This document shows positions 1 through 7,294 of a stretch of DNA of 17,500 nt, one piece after another. The number at the start of each line of letters is the position of its first letter. The first letter of the stretch is position 1. Under the pieces are notes generated by a model that saw only the letters and a program-made list of their open reading frames with translations, was not told the DNA's origin and did no database searches. The stretch spans positions 72,501-90,000 of the forward strand of contig JAXCGZ010009458.1 of the NCBI GenBank assembly GCA_037179515.1. Direction: 5' to 3'. The translations under genes were made by a program, and so were the position numbers. The stretch comes from Halocaridina rubra. Taxonomy: Eukaryota; Arthropoda; Malacostraca; Decapoda; Atyidae.

Positions 1-1146
1 TGGGAGAAGATAATAGAGAGGAGACTCAGAGAGGATGAACAGTTTGGCTTCATGCCTGGAAGATGGACAGTGGATGCCATATTTGCCTTGAGACATATGA
101 TGGAAAAGCATAGGGAGAAACAGAAAAGACTGCATATGGTCTTTATTGACCTGGAAAAGGCATATGATCGAGTACCACGTCAAGAGGTATGGAGGTGTAT
201 TAGAGAAAAGGGATTCCCCGAGAAATATGTAAGAATCATCCAAGATATGTATGAGAGGGCAGAGGCAAATGTTAAGAGCAGTGTCGGCTTGACGAAAAGT
301 CTCTCAGTAAATGTTGGTCTGCATCAAGGGTCTGCTTTGAGTCCATATCTATTTGATCTGGTCTTGAATGTAGTAACCCGGGGTATTAGAGATCAGTCTC
401 CATGGTGTATGCTCTTTGCAGATGACATTGTACTGTGTAGCAACAGACGAGAGGTGGTGGAGGAGAAGCTTGACGAGTGCTGAAAATCAGCAGAAAGAAG
501 AGAGAATACTTGAGGATGAGAGATGATGAGGAAGGGGAGGTCAACTTGCAGGGGATGGTGTTTAAAAGAGTTGAAAAGTTCAAGTATTTGGGATCAACAG
601 AAGCAGAGGATGGTGACCTAGAGTCAGGAATAACCCACCGAATACAAGTGGGATGGAAGAAGTGGAAGAAAGTGTCTAGGGTGCTGTGCGACAGGAGATT
701 AGGGATTAAGTTGAGGGGCAAAGTGCATAAGACAGTTGTGAGACCTGCGATGATGTATGGAGCAGAGATATGGGCAATAAAGAAGACACAAGAGAAAAAA
801 ATGGATGTGGCAGAGATGAGGATGTTGAGATGGATGTGTGGGGGTGACAAGAAGCGATAAGATCAGAAATGAGGTAATTAGAGGGACCTCAAAAGTTAGA
901 GAAATATCGGATTAGATACAAGAAAGTAGATTAAGATGGTATGGTCATGTCGTTAGGAGGGGTGAACAGTATGTTGGGAGGAGGGTGATGGAAATGGATA
1001 TACATGGTAGGAGAAGGAGGGGGAGACCAAAGCGTAGGTGGATGGATTGCATCAATGACGACCTGAGGTCTAAAGGTTTGTTGGGTGATGAGGTATGGGA
1101 CAGAAACAAATGGAGAAAACTGGCCAGAAACATCGACCCCACATAG
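1..1146 (+). pseudogene. RTE-like non-LTR retrotransposon reverse transcriptase, 5' cut by window edge, broken
   Basis: This is the reverse transcriptase (RT) half of a LINE, which in an intact element copies its RNA at a nicked genomic site. The reading frame is already open at base 1 and runs to a TAG at 1144-1146. Visible motifs are a fingers motif (GFMPGR, about 46-63), motif A (FIDLEKAYDRVP, catalytic Asp at 148-150), motif B (HQGSALSPYLF) and motif C with FADD at 415-426. After RT come the thumb-like FKYLGS block and a basic C-terminal block ([10 protein letters not shown], then [14 protein letters not shown]). Three lesions are visible: lost sequence with a frame change near 475-482, a G inserted in the G run at 840-844, and an in-frame TAG at 913-915. 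The motif set resembles RTE-type elements common in invertebrates. The RT assignment is secure; the clade name is from memory. Confidence 0.85.
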
Positions 1147-1176
1147 ACGTGGGAAAAGATGTAGACGAACAAGAGA

Positions 1177-2088
<912 letters not shown>

Positions 2089-2162
2089 TTACTTATAATA
2101 TGATATCCAAAAAGCGGATATATCGTCATCTCAGGGCTTCATCCTGTCACACTACTAGAATT

Positions 2163-2186
2163 CAGGGGTTTTCAACCTGGGGGTAC
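2163..2186 (+). repeat. Left terminal inverted repeat of the hAT-like element
   Basis: Begins CAGGGG and continues into a GGGGGTAC block, as in many hAT ends. Its inverse complement is found, degenerate, at 2641-2664. Confidence 0.7.
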
Positions 2187-2249
2187 TCAATGGGTCCGTT
2201 AGGGGGTACGCCGTTCCCCACGTTTTCCAGCTTACTGGTCATAATATCA

Positions 2250-2360
2250 AAACTAAGATCTCAACTGTATGCGGAAGCCGACCTTCGATGTGCTTTAGCT
2301 AAAACTGCTCCTTGGCTGACTAGACTAGTTAAGGAAAAGCAGTTTCAGCTCTCTCATTAA
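2250..2360 (+). pseudogene. hAT transposase C-terminal fragment
   Basis: The last 36 codons before the TAA at 2358-2360 encode a stretch with YAEADLRCALAKTAP and a terminal LVKEKQFQLSH. This resembles the extreme C-terminus of animal hAT transposases and their domesticated ZBED/SCAND3-type relatives, where a V/AExDLRxxL block is followed by a final KQxQxSH. The catalytic domain, dimerisation domain and BED zinc finger are all absent, so the fragment cannot transpose DNA. The open frame extends upstream to an ATG at 2100, but that upstream part is translated LINE tail and hAT terminal repeat and is not transposase. The assignment rests on short motif resemblance from memory plus the flanking terminal repeats. 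Confidence 0.65.
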
Positions 2361-2640
2361 TTCCCTTTGCAGCAGATGTAATGATAACCTTAGTACTTTG
2401 TTTTTTTCAGCTCTTTCCTTAACCATGAAATTTATACTGCACAGCCACAGTCAAAGATCTTTGAATTTTTCCTTGCTTACTATATTACTGATTATTGCAG
2501 GAAGGTTATGTAGTTAATTCACTTGAGTAATTACAGATATACACAAGGGAATGTTTCCTGTGTGTGTGATTTTTTCCCCACTTATTACAAAGGGAAGGGG
2601 GGTACATGGGTGACATAAAGAATACCCGAAACGGTACGTA

Positions 2641-2664
2641 GGGAGAAAAGGCTGAAAATTCCTG
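2641..2664 (-). repeat. Right terminal inverted repeat of the hAT-like element
   Basis: Ends AAAATTCCTG, against the expected AAAACCCCTG from the left end. The outer 16 bases match the left terminal repeat at 13 positions by eye. Confidence 0.65.
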
Positions 2665-2904
2665 CTCTAGGTCTTCATTACTACTATTCTTACAGCCTGT
2701 CCTTTTCCGATTGCTTATTATTCTCTTATTTCTGCCTTGTCCTTGAGTTTCTTCTTTTTCTTCGTCTCACTGTTTTTCTTATTGCTCAGATATTTACTCT
2801 AGCAGTGGCGTAATTTTTCCTGGTTTTCAGGAAAAGATATATTTCTTGTTAACATCAAATTTCTTTGCAAGATATATTTTTATTCCCTATTCCAACATAT
2901 CAGT

Positions 2905-3110
2905 TATGATGCTTATTTATTTATCAATTTATTTGTATATATCTTATTTACTGATTTCTTTATTCATATTTTTCTATTTATTTATTTACACATTTATGTA
3001 TTTGTATATTTTCTTAATAACTTATATTTATTGTAGTTTTTTTTTAGTTATATGGCTGATTACATATTCATTGGATTACCTATTTATTTATTCATTTATA
3101 ATTGCAAACT
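2905..3110. repeat. Degenerate TTTA-rich low-complexity tract
   Basis: Dominated by repeats of TTTA, TTTAT and ATATTT. It gives an open frame of about 100 codons on the + strand made almost wholly of I, Y, F, L and S. That composition follows from the low-complexity DNA and I do not regard it as a membrane protein gene. Confidence 0.75.
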
Positions 3111-3314
3111 ATTCAGCTTTAGCTATTAGCTATATTACCTTCTGGTAATGATTTACAGTGTATAATCAGTGTCTTAATTAGCATTGTAATTAGGTATCCA
3201 CTTTTAAATGTCTGCGAAAGTACTCTCATTAGCTTAATAGGAGTAGAGAACAAACAGAGATAGTTCCGTCTTCACGTTGGCGTAGAGGTAGATGTAAATT
3301 GTTTAACATGGTGA

Positions 3315-3432
<118 letters not shown>

Positions 3433-3745
3433 AAGTGGCTATATTTCTAATGTGTCGATGAATCTTCACAAATAACATCATTAATGTCACGCTGGCGGAT
3501 GTACTGTTCCCTTGACCACTTTGTAGGATGCCTCTCTGGGAAATAATTATACTATATAAAAGAAATGAAAAAAACTTTTTCATTTTTTATATTCATTAAA
3601 ATGTTTTCGTTTCCTATCTCCTCTTTTACTCTTCCTTCCTGGTGGTCCCTTAGGGGTCAAAAGCGTGCACGCAGCACCATCAACTCTCCCTTCTTCACCT
3701 TTATCCTATCCCAAATTTCCTCTTCATTTCAAATCAAGGTATCTT
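3433..3745. other. Unclassified spacer with a perfect hairpin, ending at an A22 tract
   Basis: No supported gene. A perfect 10-bp hairpin lies at 3563-3585 (AAATGAAAAA, loop AAC, TTTTTCATTT). The part from about 3600 to 3745 is less AT-rich, includes a small CG-containing block (aagcgtgcacgcagc) and runs straight into 22 adenines. It could be the 3' part of a SINE or another retroposon. I do not recognise the family, and a 60-codon open frame here has no recognisable domain. Confidence 0.4.
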
Positions 3746-3767
3746 AAAAAAAAAAAAAAAAAAAAAA
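3746..3767 (+). repeat. A22 homopolymer, possible retroposon tail
   Basis: Twenty-two consecutive adenines follow a non-AT-rich block. A run this long next to otherwise mixed sequence is the usual sign of a recent poly(A)-tailed insertion. I could not see a clear target-site duplication. Confidence 0.6.
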
Positions 3768-4044
3768 TAGGAGACTACTAATCCCAAGTAGAACATTTTG
3801 AAGTTTTCTTTTATTTTTACAGATTCACTCCAGCTTCAGATAATGTCACCTACGGGCTCACCATGTCCCGTCTACCCTCCTGGGTGGATATCTATAACTA
3901 ACTGACTAGAAGAGTCAGATTAGCCAGTTGAGTCTTAGGGGTAACAGCCCTAGCCGAGAGCAAAATGCACAGGCCCTATTAGCCGCGAGTGTATAAGATT
4001 TTACCAATAAACTAAAGAACTTGTATTTTTAAATATCTCTGTCT
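3768..4044. other. Unclassified spacer with AATAAA signal
   Basis: No open frame of interest. The sequence from about 3900 to 4035 is of mixed composition and holds an AATAAA at 4006-4011, so it could be the end of an LTR or another transposon's 3' end. No TG...CA terminal pair or second copy is visible in the window, so I leave it unclassified. The LINE endonuclease frame begins at about 4045. Confidence 0.4.
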
Positions 4045-5065
4045 CTAGAGTTTGTGTCTTTCTTTGGATATCTGTCCTCATGCCATAAGTCCTTGCTATC
4101 CTCTCACCCATATGCCGAAGTTCTCGACACTGGAGACTCCAATGTACGCCACATTGTGTGGCTTGATTCTACTAACACTTATGTGGGAGGAAGTGAGGCC
4201 CTTGCTCTCCCTATTACTCACGATGTGGAGCAAATATCAAACTTTCTACTCGTCTTCCTGATCGACATGAATATTCAGCAAATACTCTTGACCTATTTTT
4301 TAACTTCTAACCCTTCAAACTACTCTTATTCTGGGCTTTCCCCTTTTGGTAAATATGACCACCCTGTGATCTCAATCTCTTCCATTATTGCCCCCCTCCA
4401 CCAATCCCTCCTACTCAGCACCGCCTTTGGGATTTTGAGCGTGACCAACGTGAAAATTTGCGTAACTTCCTCTTTGACTTGCTATGGGATGACTACTGCT
4501 TTCTGTCCTACAACCCTGATCAGGTAGCCCTAAAAGTTGATGAGATCAAGACCTCGGGAATGGAGGCGTACATTCCTTAATCTATGAAAACTTTCTCCTC
4601 CTCTAAACCTTGGTTTGACGGTGCCTGCTGCATGGCTATCCAGGCCAGGATTCAGGCACACCAATCTTACCAAACCACACCTTTTAATTTAACTCGCTCT
4701 ACTTTTATTGTAACTAGGAATCGCTGTACTGCTCAAATTCGAAGGTCTAAGGCTTTCTTTACAAGAAAGAAAGTTGATGACCATAATTACTCTCCCACTG
4801 ACAAATGCTTCTGGTCCTTAGCCAAAATCCTCTCCAAGAACTTCTGTAACTCAAGCTTCCCCCCTCTCATTCGTACTGATGTTTCTATAGCTTGCTCTTC
4901 CACTGACAAAGCCACTCTCTTTGGCTCTCATGTTTCTGCCAACTCTTCTATAAACGATTCCAGTGCACCTGTCCCTCAATCTTTACCCCTCTCTAACCCT
5001 ATGCCCTCCCTTATCCTTTCCTCACGCATAGTTCAATGGTTCTTCGCTCACTAAAGATGAACAGG
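4045..5065 (+). pseudogene. LINE ORF2 part 1: endonuclease C-terminus, linker, start of RT fingers
   Basis: The frame opens at about 4045 without an ATG. AEVLDTGDSNVRH (about 4100-4155) corresponds to the GDFN motif of LINE endonucleases, with F replaced by S. SPFGKYDHPVIS (about 4336-4375) corresponds to the C-terminal SDH motif, with S replaced by Y, so the nuclease is probably dead. A frameshift between about 4390 and 4422 moves to the frame of RLWDFERDQ, which continues through an in-frame TAA at 4578-4580 into SSKPWFDGAC and FWSLAKIL. A further one-base change near 5036 leads to VLRSLKMNRA, the start of the RT fingers region, which normally continues as SGPDG. There it stops at the junction with the nested copy. 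The nuclease would nick target DNA in an intact element. The family name is from memory; the domain order is clear. Confidence 0.75.
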
Positions 5066-5239
5066 GCCTCATCTCAGAACTACTGTGTGGAGATTTATAG
5101 CTCGCAGATTGGTCGGTGCAGTGACTGCTTCTTCCCATCTACCTCCAGACTCTGGAACTCTCTTCCTTCTTCTGTCTTTCCTAATTCTTATGACCTTTCA
5201 TTCTTCAAAAAGCAGATCTATCGTCATCTCAGAGCCTAG
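5066..5239 (+). pseudogene. LINE ORF2 C-terminal fragment (nested copy)
   Basis: Encodes the conserved C-terminal block with YCVEIYS, RCSDCFFPSTSRLWNSLP, VFPNSYDL and a terminal KKQIYRHLRA before the TAG at 5237-5239. The block is common at the end of this LINE group, and its biochemical role is not known to me. The frame is uninterrupted, unlike that of the host element, which fits a younger insertion. An ATG at 5036 lies upstream in the same frame, but the codons before 5066 belong to the host RT fingers, so any annotation starting there would be a chimera. It has no catalytic residues and is not an independent gene. Confidence 0.75.
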
Positions 5240-5433
5240 TCCTCAATATCTCTGGGTCCTCTGTACTTTGACTGTTTTTTTCCTGTCTGTCATTTTCCTT
5301 TTCGTGACATTGCCTCATTTCTGCCTTGTCCTTAACCTTTTTCTTTTCCTTCGTCTTGGTGCTTTCTCGTGCCTGGGCCTTTATTGATGAGGGCAGTTTC
5401 TGCCTGTCCTGGTGTCACACTCATAAAAAAAAA
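5066..5433 (+). mobile_element. 5'-truncated LINE copy nested inside the same LINE family
   Basis: The segment repeats the end of the host element: the last ~58 codons of the C-terminal region, the 3' UTR and an A9 tract at 5425-5433. It aligns from about 5076 to 6808-7151 of the host copy, with roughly 85-90% identity by eye. The left junction falls in gcctcatctc (5066-5075), a string also present in the host's own C-terminal region at 6785-6794, so the exact breakpoint is hidden by microhomology. The right junction is the end of the A tract. Immediately after it the host RT resumes as FLKEFADELA. No target-site duplication is visible; instead about 20-25 bases of host coding sequence appear to be lost. 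Confidence 0.7.
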
Positions 5434-6960
5434 GGTTCCTTAAGGAGTTTGCAGATGAACTGGCTTTAGTGCTTTGCCATCTTTTTTGCCTCATTCTGTC
5501 AACCAGTATGCATCATTGATCTTGGAAGCATGCTCTAGTTCAACCTGTTCCTAAGAAGGATGACTGCTCAATTCCTTCAAACTACCAACCTATTGCCCTA
5601 ACATCCTCTATTGCTAAAGTTTTAGAAACTCTGCTCAATGCTCACTTTTTGAAAAGCCTTGAATCTAATTCAGTTATCTTTGATCACCAGTACGGCTTCC
5701 GCAAGGCAAAATCCACTGGTGACCTCCTTTCCTATCTTACTCATGTGTGTTCATCTTCTCTGAGGAACTATGGGGAATCCTTTGTCGTCGGCCTTGATAT
5801 ATCTAAGGCTTTTGACAGAGTCTGGCACAAGGTTCTGTTGCCCAAACTCCCTGCCTATAGCTTTATTCCTTCTCTCTGTTGTCTGATTTCCAATTTTCTT
5901 TCTGACCGTTTTATATCTGTAGTTGTTGATGGAGCGACATCTAGCTGATGATGTTGATGATATTTTCCCTTGAGGGTGACCGGGCCTTCCCTTTTGGCCT
6001 GCAGCTGGGGGCACCTAGCCCTTTCTCTGTTACCAGTGATGTTTCACATGGATCAGTTTTTTCACCTACTCTGTTCCATCTCTTAAGCAATGATCTTCTA
6101 CAATCCCCATCTTCCTCTCTTCTTCATGCCTTTGCTGACGATTCTACCCTTCACTTTTCCTCTGCCATTTCTTCACGACCTTCATCTGCTACTCGAAATC
6201 AGTCTCGTATCACTCTTTCTTCTACTCTTAACTCTGATTTGCAGAGGGTATCTGAATGGGGAACTCTAAATTTAATTAAATTCAATGCCTCCTAGACACA
6301 GTTTCTGGGTATCTCTTTATCCTCCTCTCCTGATAACCCTATTGTCTTTGAAACTAACGAAATTTACCCTCTTAGTTCTATCAACATATTAGGAATCCAT
6401 AAAGCCTCTAACTTGTCTTGGAGGAATCACATAATCCAAATTTTTAAATCTTCATCCAAAAATTAGGGGTTCTGTTTTGTTCTCGTCATTTCTTTTCCTC
6501 TTTACATTTACTTAAAATGCATAAAGGTATTATCCAACTCTGCTTAGTATACTTGCTCACAAATCTGGAGTGCATCTCTTTATACTTTTTCCTTGATAGG
6601 GTTGAATCTAAGGCAATCAGACTCATTAATGATCTTTCTCTTACTTCTAATCTGGATTCTCTCTCTCTTCACCGTAAGGTATCATCTCTTTCTCTTTTCT
6701 ATCACTATTACTTCCAGAGCTGCTCTGATGAGTTGGCGAGTTGCATCTCTCCCCCACTGCCAAGGCCGCGTAACACTCGCCAAGCGGCCTCATCTCGCAG
6801 GTACTGTGTGGAAATTTTTAGCTATTGGATTGGTCGGTGCAGCAACTGCTTCTTCCCATCTACTTCCAGACTCTGGAATTCTCTTCCTCCTTCTGTCTTT
6901 CCTAATTCTTATGACTTATCTTCCTTCAAAAAGTGGATCTATCGTCATCTCAGAGCCTAA
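5434..6960 (+). pseudogene. LINE ORF2 part 2: reverse transcriptase palm, thumb and C-terminal region
   Basis: Continues the RT after the nested copy. FLKEFADELA and WKHALVQPVPKK are followed by SNYQPIAL, YGFRKAKSTGDLL, motif A (GLDISKAFDRVWH, catalytic Asp at 5796-5798), a damaged motif B (VSHGSVFSPTLF in place of the usual PQGSVLSPTLF) and motif C with FADD at 6131-6142. Then come NILG, LSWRNHI, RVESKAIRL, LSLFYHYYF and the C-terminal SRLWNSLP...YRHLRA. Lesions are an in-frame TGA at 5517-5519, a 69-bp insert at 5946-6014 that shifts the frame by two, a TAG at 6293-6295, loss of one A in the run at 6458-6462, and compensating shifts near 6540-6600. The catalytic aspartates remain, but the protein cannot be made in one piece. 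Confidence 0.85.
5946..6014. other. 69-bp insertion flanked by a CTAGC direct repeat
   Basis: The host RT reads GATSS up to 5945 and resumes with PFSVTSDV at 6020 in a frame shifted by exactly the 74 bases that separate CTAGC at 5941-5945 from CTAGC at 6015-6019. This shows a clean insertion with a 5-bp duplication. The insert begins TGATGATGTTGATGAT and is otherwise unlike the LINE. It is too short for a gene, and I do not recognise its family. Confidence 0.65.
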
Positions 6961-7151
6961 TCCTCCATATCTCTTGGTCCTCTGTACTTTGACTATTTTT
7001 TCTGTTTGTCATTTTCCTTTATGCAATACTACCTATATTCTGCCTTGTCCTTAAACTTTTTCTTTTCCTTCGTCTTGGTATTTTCTCGTGCCCGAGCCTT
7101 TATTGATGAGAGCAGTTTTTGCCTATCCTGGTGCCACACTCATAAAAAAAA
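6961..7151 (+). other. LINE 3' UTR and A8 tail
   Basis: Follows the TAA at the end of YRHLRA. It shares long blocks with 5240-5433 and, more weakly, with 2665-2835: ctttgactattttt, ttctgccttgtcctt, ttcttttccttcgtcttgg, tttattgatgag and tggtgccacactcat, before eight adenines. Conservation across three copies marks this as the true element 3' end, probably including the sequence its RT recognises to start copying. Confidence 0.75.
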
Positions 7152-7294
7152 TGGAGATAAGATAAATTGTAGCAGTGCTATTAGCCACCTGGCTAATGGT
7201 AATTTACCTATAATAATAAAAACACTGAGTCCGTTTTTTTATTAGCATAAACCAGTTGTTCGAAAGACTATATTCTTGTTTTTTATATTGCGAA
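7152..7294. other. Short spacer between two LINEs
   Basis: AT-rich, with no recognisable feature. It lies between the A tail of the jockey/CR1-like LINE and the first recognisable endonuclease codons of the I-like LINE. Confidence 0.5.

Larger units (their letters stand above)
2163..2664 (+). mobile_element. Non-autonomous hAT-like DNA transposon (internally deleted)
   Basis: The left end reads CAGGGGTTTTCAACCTGGGG, the typical look of hAT terminal inverted repeats. The right end, AGGCTGAAAATTCCTG at 2649-2664, is its imperfect inverse complement, with 13 of 16 innermost-to-outermost positions matching. About 90 bases inside the left end the sequence passes directly into the last codons of a hAT transposase. 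Most of the coding region is therefore missing, as expected for a deletion derivative. The right flank, ctctaggt at 2665-2672, corresponds to ctctgggt at 5250-5257 and ctcttggt at 6971-6978 in LINE copies without the insertion. The left flank has only a partial match, sharing CTAG in tactagaa at 2153-2160. Length is about 500 bp. Confidence 0.75.
2089..2835 (+). mobile_element. 5'-truncated jockey/CR1-like LINE tail, split by a hAT insertion
   Basis: Two separated blocks match the end of the LINE copies at 5239-5433 and 6960-7151. The left block (about 2089-2154) encodes KKRIYRHLRA, the same C-terminal motif as in the two other copies. The right block (2665 to about 2835) matches their 3' UTR: it starts ctctaggtcttc, contains tttctgccttgtcctt and ttcttcgtct, and has tcctggt close to its A-rich end. 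Between the blocks lies a hAT-like element. The remnant is more diverged than the other copies and keeps only about the last 15 codons plus the 3' UTR. The two extreme ends are approximate. Confidence 0.7.
4045..7151 (+). mobile_element. Jockey/CR1-like LINE, 5'-truncated, with a nested copy of its own family
   Basis: Read in order, the host element contains the C-terminal part of the apurinic-like endonuclease (4045 to about 4390), a linker, the start of the RT fingers (to about 5071), the RT from the next conserved block to the C-terminal region (5434-6960), a 3' UTR and an A8 tail at 7144-7151. The only stretch out of order is 5066-5433, which repeats the C-terminus, 3' UTR and A tail. Taking that stretch out restores collinearity, apart from roughly eight codons around the expected GPDG fingers motif. 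Hence I read this as one LINE interrupted by a later copy rather than two adjacent LINEs. The 5' end has neither ORF1 nor the N-terminal endonuclease, which is typical of 5' truncation. No clear target-site duplication was found. Confidence 0.75.

Noticed and set aside
386..850. 154-codon open frame on the - strand
   Set aside because: It is antisense to the RTE-like RT, which has clear motifs on the + strand, and shows no domain of its own.
2846..3148. 100-codon frame looking like a multi-pass membrane protein
   Set aside because: The hydrophobic composition follows from TTTA-rich low-complexity DNA.
3880..4030. tRNA or LTR
   Set aside because: No cloverleaf could be laid out, and there is no second LTR copy or TG...CA boundary. 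Only an AATAAA is visible.
5751..6014. 87-codon - strand frame
   Set aside because: Antisense to RT motif A and the 69-bp insert; no domain.
6593..7054. Overlapping + strand frame of 153 codons
   Set aside because: It is out of phase with the conserved RVESKA...YRHLRA frame and has no recognisable motif.
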